Shown: in pieces, positions 49,791-59,755 of the stretch
Layout of the letters: each line of letters starts with the position of its first letter
Position numbering within the stretch: position 1 is the first letter of the stretch
Source of the DNA: Streptomyces sp. ACA25
Lineage (GTDB): Bacteria; Actinomycetota; Actinomycetes; Streptomycetales; Streptomycetaceae
DNA length: 64,000 nt
NCBI RefSeq assembly: GCF_028200735.1
Contig: NZ_JAQKPV010000009.1
Span: 62,001 to 126,000 of the forward strand
Reading direction: 5' to 3'
Translations under genes and position numbers: made by a program
The notes under the pieces: generated by a model
What the model was told of the DNA's origin: nothing
Seen by the model: only the letters and a program-made list of their open reading frames with translations
Databases searched by the model: none

Positions 49791-50411
49791 ATGGGAAAAA
49801 CTTACGACTGCATCGACGGAAGGCTGCGGGCCTTCATCGAGGAGCAGCACCTCTTCTTCACCGCCACCGCGCCACTCTCCGCCGACGGCACGGTCAACCT
49901 CTCCCCGAAGGGGCTCACCGGCTCCCTCGCGGTACTCGACGAGCGCACCGTCGCCTACCTCGACTTCGCCGGCAGCAACGCCGAGACCATCGCGCACCTC
50001 CGGGAGAACGGCCGGATCACACTCATGTGGTGCGCCTTCTCCGGCCCTCCCAACATCGTACGGGTCCACGGCCACGGCGAACCGGTCTTCCGTGACGACG
50101 CACGCTGGGCCGGGCTGCTGACCCACTTCCCGGACATCGACCCGGGGCGGCACGGCCTGCGCTCCGTCATCGTGGTGACCGCCGAACTCATCCGGGACAC
50201 CTGCGGCTTCGCGGTGCCGCTTCTGAGCTACGAGAGCGACCGGCCGCTGCACGGCTCCCGTTTCGCCCGGGAGACGGACACCACCCTGGACGCGTACTTC
50301 CAGAGCAAGGAGCACGTGGGCACCAGCCTGGACGGGCTGCCCGGACTGCCCCTGCCGCTACCCCCCACACCTGCCCCCACTCCCCCACTTCAGGGGACAG
50401 AAGGGGCATAA
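49791..50411 (+). CDS. Pyridoxamine 5'-phosphate oxidase-fold protein
   Basis: Split-barrel flavin-binding-type protein, 206 residues ([60 protein letters not shown]). Members are often annotated as general stress or FMN/F420-dependent proteins; the true substrate is unknown. The C-terminal 25 residues are Pro/Thr-rich and disordered. A CATACT element lies six bases before the ATG and no ribosome site is visible, so it may be leaderless. It shares the promoter region with argG, in the opposite direction. Confidence 0.85.
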   Translation: MGKTYDCIDGRLRAFIEEQHLFFTATAPLSADGTVNLSPKGLTGSLAVLDERTVAYLDFAGSNAETIAHLRENGRITLMWCAFSGPPNIVRVHGHGEPVFRDDARWAGLLTHFPDIDPGRHGLRSVIVVTAELIRDTCGFAVPLLSYESDRPLHGSRFARETDTTLDAYFQSKEHVGTSLDGLPGLPLPLPPTPAPTPPLQGTEGA

Positions 50412-50434
50412 TGCGCTTACTTCGCATTCATGCC
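50407..50434. promoter_or_regulatory. Inverted repeat before the VOC-family gene
   Basis: gcat-aatgcg (50407-50416) and cgcatt-c-atgc (50424-50434) pair around a seven-base centre with one bulged base. It sits between the stop of the previous gene and the GAGGAGG site of the next, so it may be an operator or a leader hairpin. Confidence 0.5.
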
Positions 50435-50449
50435 AATTGAGGAGGCCGG

Positions 50450-50803
50450 ATGGCGGGCGAGATCGCGTTCCTGGAACTCGGTGTGCAGGACACGGCGCGC
50501 GGGCGCGCCTTCTACGAGGCCCTCTTCGGGTGGGACTTCAGGCCGGGCCCCGGGCAAGGGCTGGAGATCTCCGGCCTCAATGTCCCGGGGGGCCTGCACG
50601 GCGGGGACCCGGGTGCCGGACCGTACGTCTTCTTCCGGGTCGACGACCTGGAGTCGGCGCTGGAACGCGTCCGGGCGCTGGGCGGCTCGGTGGACGAGCC
50701 GGACATCGAGGGCGACGAGGAGTCCCGGACACGCTACGGCCGATTCAAGCTGTGCCGCGACAACCAGGGATCCCTGTTCGGGCTGCACGTGCCCCCGCGC
50801 TGA
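50450..50803 (+). CDS. VOC (glyoxalase/bleomycin-resistance fold) protein
   Basis: 117 residues with paired beta-alpha-beta-beta-beta units: IAFLELGVQDTARGRAFYEALFGW, then PYVFFRVDDLESALERVRALGG and a final DNQGSLFGLHVP with the metal-site glutamine/histidine region. Function not specific. ATG 50450 follows a strong GAGGAGG. Its stop is 24 bases from the argR stop in the opposite strand. Confidence 0.88.
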   Translation: MAGEIAFLELGVQDTARGRAFYEALFGWDFRPGPGQGLEISGLNVPGGLHGGDPGAGPYVFFRVDDLESALERVRALGGSVDEPDIEGDEESRTRYGRFKLCRDNQGSLFGLHVPPR

Positions 50804-50826
50804 GCCGCCGCTGCGGGCCGGCAGGC

Positions 50827-51354
50827 TCAGTATCCCTTCTGTGCCAGGCGCAGCAGGTGGTCCGCGAGCGGCTGGCCGCCGTCCGGATCCCTGCTGATCA
50901 GCAGCAGCGTGTCATCGCCCGCGATGGTCCCCAGGATGTCGTTGACCTGCGCCTGATCGATGGCGGATGCGAGGAACTGTGCGGCGCCCGGCGGGGTCCT
51001 GAGCACCACCAGGTTGGCCGAGGCTTCGGCGGAGATCAGCAGCTCGCCGGCCAGCCGGGCCATCCGCTCCTCCTTCACCGACTCGCCCAGCGGAGCCTGC
51101 GGGGTGCGGAACCCGCCCTCGCTGGGCACCGCGTAGATCAGCTCACCTCCGGCGTTGCGGATCTTCTCCGCGCCCAGCTCGTCCAGGTCACGGCTGAGCG
51201 TCGCCTGGGTGACGGTGAGTCCGTCGTCGGCGAGAAGCTTCGCCAGCTGGCTCTGCGAGCGCACCGGCTGCCGGTTCAGAATGTCCACGATCCGGCGGTG
51301 CCGGGCAGCGCGCGTCTGCGGCACGGCCTGCCCGCTGTACTGCTCGTCGGTCAT
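50827..51354 (-). CDS. argR: Arginine repressor
   Basis: Hexameric DNA-binding repressor that uses arginine as co-repressor. Of 175 residues, the N-terminal winged helix ([39 protein letters not shown]) and the C-terminal arginine-binding domain ([33 protein letters not shown]) are complete. ATG 51352-51354 overlaps the argD stop as ATGA, with GAGAGGAA upstream. Last gene of argC-argB-argD-argR, so it controls its own operon. Confidence 0.96.
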   Translation of the reverse strand: MTDEQYSGQAVPQTRAARHRRIVDILNRQPVRSQSQLAKLLADDGLTVTQATLSRDLDELGAEKIRNAGGELIYAVPSEGGFRTPQAPLGESVKEERMARLAGELLISAEASANLVVLRTPPGAAQFLASAIDQAQVNDILGTIAGDDTLLLISRDPDGGQPLADHLLRLAQKGY

Positions 51355-52625
51355 GGTTCCTCTCCGGCACATCGGTCGGCGGCCGGGGTACCCGCCGTGT
51401 CAAGGACGGCGGGCAGGGCCCGGAGGAACGCGTCGATGTCGGCGTCCGCGATGACCAGGGGCGGCGCGAGCCGCACCACGTCGGGCGCCACGGTATTCAC
51501 CAGAAATCCCGCGTCCTGAGCCGCCTGTTGCACCTGGGGGGCGAGCGGCTCGCTGAGCACCATACCGAGCAGCAGCCCGGCCCCCCGCACGTGGGCCACC
51601 AACGGATGCCCGCAGCCCTGGATGCCCTCCCGGAGCCGCTCGCCGGTGTCCTTCACCCGCTGCAGGAGCTGGGAGCTTTCGATGGTGTCGAGCACGGCCA
51701 GCGCGGCCGCGCAGGAGACCGGGTTCCCGCCAAAGGTGGATCCGTGCCCGCCGGGGACGAACAGTCCGGCCGCCGCTCCGAACGCGAGCGTGGCCCCGAG
51801 GGGCAGCCCTGCCGCCAGGCCCTTGGCCAGGGTGATGACGTCGGGCTCGACTCCCTCCGCCTGGCAGGCGAACCAGTGACCGGTCCGGCCGATACCGGTC
51901 TGCACCTCGTCGAGGACCAGCAGCGTCCCGGTGGCGGCGGTGATCTCGCGGGCAGCGGAGAGGTACCCCTCGGGGGGCACGATGACGCCGTTCTCCCCCT
52001 GGACGGGCTCGATGATGACGAGCGCGGTGTCCCGGGTGACGGCGGCACGCAGCGCATCCGCGTCCCCGTACGGGACGTGGCTGACATCACCGGGCAACGG
52101 GTGGAAGCCCTCCTGCTTCGCCGGCTGGCCGGTCAGCGCGAGCGCGCCCATGGTCCGGCCGTGGAACCCGCCCAGGGTGGCGACCATGTGCGGCCGTCCG
52201 GTGAGCCGGCCGATCTTGAACGCGGCCTCAACCGCCTCCGCCCCGGAGTTCGAGAAGTAGACCCGGCCGGGCCGTCCCGCGAGGTCCAGCAGCCGCTCGG
52301 CCAGGCGGACGGGCGGCTCCGCGATGAACAGGTTGGAGACGTGCCCCAGGGTGGCGATCTGGTCCGACACCGCGCGCACCACCGCGGGGTGCCCGGTACC
52401 GAGGGAGTTGACGGCGATCCCCGCGACGAAGTCGACATAGCTCCGTCCGGTGGCATCCCACATCCGGGCGCCCTCCCCCCGGGTGAGCGCAAGGCGCGGG
52501 GTTCCGTAGTTGTCCATCAGGGAAGCCTGCCAGCGCCGTCGCAGCTCCTGATCGCCGTCCCCGCCCGGGTGCACCCCGGGCTCCTGCCCCTCCGTACCCC
52601 GCACGTGTGCCTGACCGCCCGTCAC
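51351..52625 (-). CDS. argD: Acetylornithine aminotransferase
   Basis: PLP transaminase turning N-acetylglutamate semialdehyde into N-acetylornithine. PLP-binding motifs: [28 protein letters not shown] and the lysine of [14 protein letters not shown]. The 424 residues include a 35-residue hydrophilic N-terminal extension. GTG 52625 overlaps the argB stop by four bases; a later start near [14 protein letters not shown] would give the usual N-terminus, so translation may begin there. Confidence 0.94.
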   Translation of the reverse strand: MTGGQAHVRGTEGQEPGVHPGGDGDQELRRRWQASLMDNYGTPRLALTRGEGARMWDATGRSYVDFVAGIAVNSLGTGHPAVVRAVSDQIATLGHVSNLFIAEPPVRLAERLLDLAGRPGRVYFSNSGAEAVEAAFKIGRLTGRPHMVATLGGFHGRTMGALALTGQPAKQEGFHPLPGDVSHVPYGDADALRAAVTRDTALVIIEPVQGENGVIVPPEGYLSAAREITAATGTLLVLDEVQTGIGRTGHWFACQAEGVEPDVITLAKGLAAGLPLGATLAFGAAAGLFVPGGHGSTFGGNPVSCAAALAVLDTIESSQLLQRVKDTGERLREGIQGCGHPLVAHVRGAGLLLGMVLSEPLAPQVQQAAQDAGFLVNTVAPDVVRLAPPLVIADADIDAFLRALPAVLDTAGTPAADRCAGEEP

Positions 52626-53560
52626 CGGTTCTCCTCCTCATGCTCGGGGTCGGGCACGACCATGGTGCCGATGCCCTCGTCGGTGAAGATCTCCAGCAGG
52701 ATGGAGTGCTGAACCCGCCCGTCGATCACGCGCGCGGTGCGGACGCCGTTGCGCACCGCGTGGAGACAGCCCTCCATTTTCGGGACCATGCCGCTCGCCA
52801 GGCCGGGCAGCAGCTTCTCCAGCTCACCGGCGGTGAGTTCGCTGATCACCTCGTCGCTGGTCGGCCAGTCCGCGTACAGCCCTTCCACGTCGGTGAGCAC
52901 CATCAGCGTCTCGGCTCCCAGCGCGGCGGCGAGCGCCGCGGCAGCGGTGTCCGCGTTGACGTTGTACACGTGGTGGTCGTCCAGGCTGCGGGCGATGGAG
53001 GAGATGACCGGGATCCGGCCGTCGTCCAGCAGCGCGCGGACGGCACCGGGCTCGACCGCGGTGACCTCGCCGACCCGGCCGATGTCCACCTGTTCTCCCT
53101 CGATGCGGGCGTACCGCTGAGTGGCGGTCATCAGGTGGGCGTCCTCGCCGGTCATCCCAACCGCCAGTGGGCCGTGCCGGTTCAGCAGGCCGACGAGTTC
53201 GCGCTGCACCTGCCCGGCCAGGACCATGCGGACCACGTCCATGGTCTCCGGTGTGGTGACCCGCAGCCCTGCCTTGAACTCGGACACCATGCCGAGCCGG
53301 TCGAGCTGGGCGCTGATCTGCGGGCCGCCGCCGTGCACGACCACCGGACGCAGGCCGGCATGGCGCAGGAAGACGACGTCCTGCGCGAAGGCGGCCTTCA
53401 GATCCTCGTCCACCATGGCGTTGCCGCCGAACTTGATGACGACGGTCTTGCCGTGGTGGCGGGTCAGCCAGGGCAGCGCCTCGATGAGTGTGCGGGCCTT
53501 GGGCAGCGCGGTGTGCTTGCGGGGGACGCGGTGCGTCGCGGAGAACTGCTGGTCCGTCAT
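52622..53560 (-). CDS. argB: Acetylglutamate kinase
   Basis: Phosphorylates N-acetylglutamate, often the feedback-regulated step. 312 residues: KFGGNAM at the N-terminus, HGGGPQI, and the N-acetylglutamate region [23 protein letters not shown] 53558-53560 with GGAAG upstream. The upstream 130 bases lack argJ, which normally precedes argB in Streptomyces. Confidence 0.95.
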   Translation of the reverse strand: MTDQQFSATHRVPRKHTALPKARTLIEALPWLTRHHGKTVVIKFGGNAMVDEDLKAAFAQDVVFLRHAGLRPVVVHGGGPQISAQLDRLGMVSEFKAGLRVTTPETMDVVRMVLAGQVQRELVGLLNRHGPLAVGMTGEDAHLMTATQRYARIEGEQVDIGRVGEVTAVEPGAVRALLDDGRIPVISSIARSLDDHHVYNVNADTAAAALAAALGAETLMVLTDVEGLYADWPTSDEVISELTAGELEKLLPGLASGMVPKMEGCLHAVRNGVRTARVIDGRVQHSILLEIFTDEGIGTMVVPDPEHEEENR

Positions 53561-53690
53561 GACCGACTTCCGTTGGGGAGGGACGTGGGCGGCTGCCACA
53601 ACGGCCGACGGGAGGGCCTGAGGACGCCGGCCGTGCAGGTCACGGTGCGTCTTCCGTTCGTCTCTCCGTCGGGGCCGCGCTCCGCGGCGC
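53561..53690 (-). other. argJ-less gap between argC and argB
   Basis: argC ends at 53691 and argB begins at 53560, leaving 130 bases where Streptomyces usually has the ~1.15-kb argJ. The gap holds a reading frame of 28 codons on the minus strand (GTG 53643 to TGA 53557) with a GGAAG ribosome site and a stop overlapping the argB ATG (ATGA), which is the layout expected if argJ had been deleted internally and its ends kept. Its peptide is too short to show homology. Confidence 0.6.
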
Positions 53691-54772
<1,082 letters not shown>

Positions 54773-54925
54773 CGGTGTTTGCGTGTCCTGTCCCCCTCAC
54801 CCGGGTCTCCCTCCGCACTTTCGACGGAGGCGGGCCCGGTCTTCGGGCGGACCAGCCGGCCAATCCCTGTCACCCGTGCCGAAGGGGTGGCGGTCCCGGC
54901 GCGCCGACGCCATATTGGGCGGGCC

Positions 54926-55603
54926 ATGCGGGTACTTCTGGTCGAGGACGACGACGAATTCGCCGATGCGCTGAGCACCGCTCTGCGCCGCCACGGCCAT
55001 GCCGTGCTGAGGACGGACTGCGGGGCCGACGCCCTGAGCGCGCCCCTCGTGGACCTGGTGCTGCTCGATCTCGGGCTCCCCGATCTGGACGGCATCGAGG
55101 TGCTGCGCCGGCTGCGGCAGCGCAGCCGGGTGGGGGTGATCGCGGTGACGGCCCGGGGCGAGGAACGTCATCGGGTCCTGGGGCTGCGCAACGGCGCCGA
55201 CGACTACCTCGTCAAACCCTTCGGAATGGCCGAGCTGGCGGCGCGGATGGACGCGGTCCTGCGCCGGGCGGGCCCCGCCATCCCCCCGCCCGGACACCGT
55301 GTCCGGCTCGGCGCGGTGGAGATCGACCTCGCGCAGCGCGCGGTGTACCGTGATGCGGCACCCGTGGCGCTGACCCGCAAGGAGTTCGATCTGCTGGCCG
55401 CCTTGGTACGGGCCGAGGGCGCGGTGCTGAGCCGGGAGCGGATCCTGGCCGAGGTGTGGCAGACCACGTGGAGCGGCGTGGCACGCTCCCTCGAGGTGCA
55501 TGTCGCCAATCTGCGGGGGAAGCTCGGCGAGCCAGGGCTCATCCGGACCGTCCACGGCGTGGGCTACCGGCTGTCGGCACGGCCCGACCGGAGCGGAGAC
55601 TGA
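54926..55603 (+). CDS. OmpR-family response regulator, TctD-like
   Basis: 225 residues: receiver domain with VEDD at 7-10, phosphorylation site D48 in LLDLGLPDLDG, conserved threonine of AVTARGEE and lysine of DDYLVKPF; then a winged-helix DNA-binding domain (LTRKEFDLLAALVRAEG, LEVHVANLRGKLG, RTVHGVGYRL). ATG 54926 is used; upstream codons in frame are less convincing. Seven bases before the histidine kinase gene, so they are a matched pair. Location next to two TAXI receptors suggests it controls this uptake module. Confidence 0.93.
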   Translation: MRVLLVEDDDEFADALSTALRRHGHAVLRTDCGADALSAPLVDLVLLDLGLPDLDGIEVLRRLRQRSRVGVIAVTARGEERHRVLGLRNGADDYLVKPFGMAELAARMDAVLRRAGPAIPPPGHRVRLGAVEIDLAQRAVYRDAAPVALTRKEFDLLAALVRAEGAVLSRERILAEVWQTTWSGVARSLEVHVANLRGKLGEPGLIRTVHGVGYRLSARPDRSGD

Positions 55604-55610
55604 CCGGAAG

Positions 55611-57131
55611 ATGCGCCGTCGGCTGCTCGTCGTCTATCTGCTGATGTTCGCCACCGCCCTCGTCGCCGTGGCGGTGCCGTACACGGCGGCCACCGCCGCC
55701 CGCGACACTCAGACCGTCTTCATCGGCCAGCTCAACGACACCGCACGGTTCGCCTCGCTGGCCGAGCCCGCCCTGCGCAACGGGGAGTCGGTGACCCTGC
55801 AGGCGGAGCTGCGGCGCTACGACGAACTCTTCGGGGTCAGTGCCGCGGTCCTGGACATCAACGGCGAGGTCCAGGCGGCGTCCCGGCCGTCCCTGTCACT
55901 CACCGGAGAGCGCGTTCGGCAGCGGACCGAAGCCGGACTGGCCGGGGAGCGCTCCGGGTTCGACCGGGTGATCTGGCCCTGGCAGGACGACCCCCTGGTG
56001 CTGGCCGAGCCGGTCGGCCGCGGCGGCGAGGTGATCGGGGTGGTGGTGACCGAGGCCCCGACGGACGCGCTGCGGGCCGGGATCATCCGGCACTGGGCCC
56101 TGGTGGGGGCTGCCGGGGGCAGCGCGCTGGCGCTCGCCGCACTGGCCGCGGTGGCGCTGACCCGGTGGACTTTGCGTCCGGTGCGGGACCTGGACGCGGC
56201 GGCCCACCGGATCACCGCGGGCGACCTGGACTCCCGGGTGCCCGCGAACACCGGCCCCGCCGAGCTCCGCCAGCTGACCAACTCCTTCAACCGCATGGCC
56301 GATACCGTCACCGGCACTCTGACGCAGCAGCGCGCCTTCGTGGCCCAGGCCAGCCACCAGCTGCGCACGCCGCTGGGCGTGCTCCGGCTGAGGGTGGAGA
56401 ACCTCGGCGTCCACCTGCGGCCGGGCGGGCAGCGGGAGCACAGCCGCACCCTGGCGGAGACCGTGCGGCTGTCCGGAATCCTCAACAGCATGCTGGCGCT
56501 GGCCCGCGCAGAGGGCGGCCGTCACGAGGTGCGGGAGACCGACGCCGGCCGGCTGGTACGGGACCGGGTGACGGCGTGGGAGCCCATGGCAGCCGAGCTG
56601 GGTGTCCGGCTGCAGGCCGGCGGCGGCGCTCCCCCGGTACTGGCCGCTCCGGAGGCTCTGGAGCAGGCTGTTGACGCGCTGATCGACAACGCCCTGAAGT
56701 ACGGCTCCGCCGGCGCGATGGTGCTGGTGCACCTGACCAGCGGCCCGGACACGGCGGAGATCCACGTCGTCGACCGTGGCCCCGGGCTGGAGGCGCCGGA
56801 CCGGGCCCGCGCCACGGAGCGCTTCTGGCGCAGTCCGGCACACCAGAATGTGACCGGCTGCGGCCTCGGGCTGTCCGTCGTCGAGGCCCTGATGGCTGCC
56901 TGCGGGGGAGAACTGATCCTGTGTGCCGCGGCGGGCGGAGGTCTCGACGCCAGGCTGCGGCTGCGGCTCAGCGGTGGGGCCGGACAGCCTGTGGGCGCTA
57001 CCCCGTGCGGGTCTCCCGGTAGTACTGCACCGCCCCGGGATGCAGCTCCGCCGGATAAGTGGAGTAGGCCGCCCGCAGATTCAGCCGGCGCGCCTCCGGA
57101 TGCGCCTCGGCCAGCTCGTCCCGCGCGGTGA
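55611..57131 (+). CDS. Sensor histidine kinase, TctE-like
   Basis: 506 residues: membrane helices at about 5-25 and 162-184 around a 135-residue external sensor domain; HAMP about 185-237; phospho-histidine H249 in ASHQLRTPLG; N box DNALKYGS; G boxes DRGPGLE and GCGLGLSVV. The ATG at 55611 follows CGGAAG. The catalytic domain ends near residue 460 and the last 45 residues (Pro/Ala/Arg-rich) read through the 3' end of the convergent receptor gene, so the tail is probably accidental. The external domain is of the short type found in tricarboxylate-sensing kinases. Confidence 0.92.
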   Translation: MRRRLLVVYLLMFATALVAVAVPYTAATAARDTQTVFIGQLNDTARFASLAEPALRNGESVTLQAELRRYDELFGVSAAVLDINGEVQAASRPSLSLTGERVRQRTEAGLAGERSGFDRVIWPWQDDPLVLAEPVGRGGEVIGVVVTEAPTDALRAGIIRHWALVGAAGGSALALAALAAVALTRWTLRPVRDLDAAAHRITAGDLDSRVPANTGPAELRQLTNSFNRMADTVTGTLTQQRAFVAQASHQLRTPLGVLRLRVENLGVHLRPGGQREHSRTLAETVRLSGILNSMLALARAEGGRHEVRETDAGRLVRDRVTAWEPMAAELGVRLQAGGGAPPVLAAPEALEQAVDALIDNALKYGSAGAMVLVHLTSGPDTAEIHVVDRGPGLEAPDRARATERFWRSPAHQNVTGCGLGLSVVEALMAACGGELILCAAAGGGLDARLRLRLSGGAGQPVGATPCGSPGSTAPPRDAAPPDKWSRPPADSAGAPPDAPRPARPAR

Positions 57132-57945
57132 AGAGCAGACCGGTCAGTGCGCGTGCCAGGTCGTCGTCCAGATCGGCGCCGACCACCAGGTAGTTCGGCA
57201 CGCCGATGGTCCCGGTGGCCGGGAGTCCGTAGACGGACTGCGGGATGCTGCGCTCGGTGTACAGCTCTCCGTAGCGCTCGCGCATCGGCGTCACCTCCCG
57301 CGAAAGGTCGATGAGCCGGATGCGCCCGGCGTCGGCAAGCGCGTGGATCGCACCGGCGGGCAGTCCGCTGGAGAAGAAGAACGCCGAGAGCTCCCCGGAC
57401 GCCAGCGCGCTCGCCGAGCCGTCGATGTTGAGCCGCTGCCGGGCCAGATCCGTGCCGGGGTCGATACCCGCCAGCTCCAGCAGCCGGTCCACGATCAGCT
57501 CGGTCCCCGAGCCCTCCGCGCCGGTCGACACCGGATGACCGCGCAGGTCGGCCAGCGAGTTGATGTCCGAGTCGCTCGCCACCACAAGGTGCACGTAGTT
57601 GTCGTAGAGCCGGGCGAGCGTGCGCACCGGCTGCGGCTCCTCGAACGGCGGCTCCCCGGCCACGGCGAGGGCAACCGAGTCGGCGAGGCTGAAGGCCACC
57701 TCGGCCTCACCGCCGAGAATCATGCGCACATTGTCCAGGGAAGCGGCGGTGGCCAGCACCTCCGGCTCGAGCCCGGGCAGGTGCGTGCGTACCGCCTCGG
57801 CGATGCCCTGGCCGTACTCGTAGTACACGCCCCCCGGCCCGCCCGTCGCTATCCGCAGCTCGGCCGGAGCGGGCGCCGGCCCCTCGGTGCAGGCGGACTG
57901 CCCGAGGAGCAGGGCCGCCCCGAGGGCGGCCAGTACGCGTCTCAT
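56998..57945 (-). CDS. TAXI-type TRAP transporter substrate-binding lipoprotein (receptor 1)
   Basis: Extracytoplasmic solute receptor. 315 residues from ATG 57945 with signal peptide and lipobox LGQSAC (Cys19), then the TAXI pattern LRIATGGPGGVYYEYGQGIAE, EVAFSLADSVALAV, STGAEGSGTELIVDRLLELAG and LSAFFFSSGLPAGAI. No permease is beside it on its own strand; it faces the TRAP operon on the other strand and ends inside the kinase gene by 134 bases. A TACTGT -10-like element eight bases before the ATG suggests a leaderless transcript. Ligand unknown. Confidence 0.9.
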   Translation of the reverse strand: MRRVLAALGAALLLGQSACTEGPAPAPAELRIATGGPGGVYYEYGQGIAEAVRTHLPGLEPEVLATAASLDNVRMILGGEAEVAFSLADSVALAVAGEPPFEEPQPVRTLARLYDNYVHLVVASDSDINSLADLRGHPVSTGAEGSGTELIVDRLLELAGIDPGTDLARQRLNIDGSASALASGELSAFFFSSGLPAGAIHALADAGRIRLIDLSREVTPMRERYGELYTERSIPQSVYGLPATGTIGVPNYLVVGADLDDDLARALTGLLFTARDELAEAHPEARRLNLRAAYSTYPAELHPGAVQYYRETRTG

Positions 57946-57953
57946 GCGGCCCG

Positions 57954-57959
57954 ACAGTA
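57954..57959 (-). promoter_or_regulatory. -10-like element of TAXI receptor 1
   Basis: TACTGT on the minus strand, eight bases from the ATG at 57945; no ribosome site is visible, so the mRNA may be leaderless. Confidence 0.45.
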
Positions 57960-57985
57960 GTCCGAAATGCAGGGCGCGCCGGCCC

Positions 57986-58005
57986 AAACCTCAAAGGTTT
58001 CTCAA
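57986..58005. promoter_or_regulatory. Candidate response-regulator operator between the two receptor genes
   Basis: Direct repeat CTCAA at 57990-57994 and 58001-58005, spaced 11 bases start to start (the usual spacing for OmpR/PhoB-type sites), inside a palindromic context aaacct-caa-aggttt (57986-58000). It lies about 30 bases upstream of the receptor 1 -10 and about 40 upstream of a TACCTT on the other side, so one site could serve both. Confidence 0.55.
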
Positions 58006-58122
58006 CCGCCATCCCGGGGGGAAGCAGAACCGGTCCGGTCTCGCTACCTTCCCTGGCACCGCCTCGCTGAGCCGTAGCACGGCGGTCACCTCTTGATCAT
58101 CACCACCGTTGAGGAGCGCGTC

Positions 58123-59148
58123 ATGGGACACCAGCGCCGCCGTCTTGCTTCCGCTGTCGCCCTGGGCACTTGTGCCACCCTGCTGGTGAGTGCCTGCAGC
58201 CAGCCGGCCGAGGCCGGACGCGACGACCCGGGCGACCGGTCGAGCATCTCGATCGCCACCGGCACCACCGGTGGCATCTACTACCCGGTGGGCGGAGCGA
58301 TGGCCGAGATCATCGACCGCGAGGTGGACGGTGTGGACGCCAGCGCGGAGGCCACCGGCGCCTCGGTGGAGAACCTCCGGCTGATCGAGGGCCGGGAGAG
58401 CGACCTGGCCATCGCGCAGGGCGACGTGGTCTATCAGGCCTACCACGGGGAGGGGGAGTTCGAGGACGGCGCGATCCGGACCCAGTCACTCATGGTCCTG
58501 TACCCGAACGTCTACCACGCCGTCTCCCTGCAGTCGGTTCACGCGAAGGAGAACCTGGACTGCTTCAGTGACATCAAGGACAAGCGCTTTTCGGTGGGTG
58601 CCCCGGGAAGTGGCAACGAACTCGCCACCAATCTGGTGTTCGAAGCACTGGGCATGTCGCCCGACGAGGACATCACCCGCCAGCGCTACGCGTACGCCGA
58701 GACCGCCCGGGCGCTGCGCGAGGGACAGGTGGACGCGGGCTCCTGGGTGGTCGGGGAGGGACACGGTTCGCTGCGTGAGCTGGAGGCCACCAACCCGATC
58801 CATCTGGTCCCGCTGTGCGAGCCGGAGCTGGCGGAGGTCGCCGGGCAGTTTCCCTTCTACACTCCGCACACCATTGTCGGCGGCACCTACACCACGGTGG
58901 AGGAGGACGTGCGGACGGTCGCCCTGTGGAACGTGCTGTCGGTGCCCGAGGAGATGTCGGAGGAGCGCGGTTACGAACTCGCCGTCGCCCTGTACGAGAA
59001 CACCGACTTCATCAACCAGGTCTATGAGGCGGGGTCGGACTACCTCGTGCTGGAGACTCTGCGCCACAGCCCGGTGCCCCTGCACCCGGGCGTGATCCGG
59101 TACGCGGAGGAGCACGACGTCGAGATCCCCGACGAGCTCCGCCCCTGA
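58123..59148 (+). CDS. TAXI-type TRAP transporter substrate-binding lipoprotein (receptor 2)
   Basis: 341 residues from ATG 58123 (GAGGAG six bases upstream): signal peptide with lipobox LLVSAC (Cys25), then ISIATGTTGGIYYPVGGAMAE, DLAIAQGDVVYQAYHGEGEF, FSVGAPGSGNELATNLVFEALG and TYTTVEEDVRTVALWNVLSV. It starts the transport operon: DUF1850 gene five bases later, permease after that. Homologous to receptor 1 but only moderately alike, so the two probably bind different ligands. Family ligands include glutamate and other dicarboxylates, not confirmed here. Confidence 0.93.
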   Translation: MGHQRRRLASAVALGTCATLLVSACSQPAEAGRDDPGDRSSISIATGTTGGIYYPVGGAMAEIIDREVDGVDASAEATGASVENLRLIEGRESDLAIAQGDVVYQAYHGEGEFEDGAIRTQSLMVLYPNVYHAVSLQSVHAKENLDCFSDIKDKRFSVGAPGSGNELATNLVFEALGMSPDEDITRQRYAYAETARALREGQVDAGSWVVGEGHGSLRELEATNPIHLVPLCEPELAEVAGQFPFYTPHTIVGGTYTTVEEDVRTVALWNVLSVPEEMSEERGYELAVALYENTDFINQVYEAGSDYLVLETLRHSPVPLHPGVIRYAEEHDVEIPDELRP

Positions 59149-59153
59149 CCGCG

Positions 59154-59681
59154 GTGCGCTTGCCGGGAATGCCGCGGCAGGCCGTCCCGGCGCTCACCGC
59201 GCTGGCGGCGGTTCTGGCAGCCCTGGCCTGGCCGGTGTGGCCAGGGCTGGCCGTCGGGCCGGAGGACGGACCGGGATGCCGTCTGCCGCTGGCCACGGGT
59301 GACTCGTTCACGCTGAGCTTCACCCATTCGGTGGACCGGCTTCCGGTCCAGGACCGGTACCACGTGGAGAACGGAAAGATCGTCCAGGACTCGACCCGGC
59401 TCCGCCAGTTCGGCGCGGGGATGGGCCATATCAGCGGCGACGGTGTGGGCCGTGAGGACGGGGACTGGTGGGAGATCACCGGCATGGCGCGGCAGGTCGG
59501 AGACCTGACGCTGCGCGTGGGCGGCCCACGGATCGGTCACCGGCTCTCCCATCCGGGCGGTGAGCTCTCCCTCTCCCAACGGTGGGGCGGCCAACGCGTC
59601 GCCATGCGGCCCGTGCGGCAGTCCACGGCCGCCCGAGCAGTGGACCGGCTGCGGGGAACCGACTGCGGAGCACAGCTGTGA
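59154..59681 (+). CDS. DUF1850 protein of a TRAP-TAXI locus
   Basis: 175 residues with an N-terminal hydrophobic anchor (about 10-35) and the DUF1850 core (FTLSFTHSVDRLPVQDRYHVENGKIVQDSTR, FGAGM). DUF1850 genes are recurrent neighbours of TAXI-TRAP genes; their role is unknown. GTG start at 59154, five bases after the receptor 2 stop; no separate promoter. No oddity seen. Confidence 0.88.
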   Translation: MRLPGMPRQAVPALTALAAVLAALAWPVWPGLAVGPEDGPGCRLPLATGDSFTLSFTHSVDRLPVQDRYHVENGKIVQDSTRLRQFGAGMGHISGDGVGREDGDWWEITGMARQVGDLTLRVGGPRIGHRLSHPGGELSLSQRWGGQRVAMRPVRQSTAARAVDRLRGTDCGAQL

Positions 59682-59755
59682 CACCGGACCGAGAACGAAA
59701 CCGCAGGCACCGGGTGAGGGAGCTGAACCACCCCGGCCCGGGAGGGAAACGAGAC

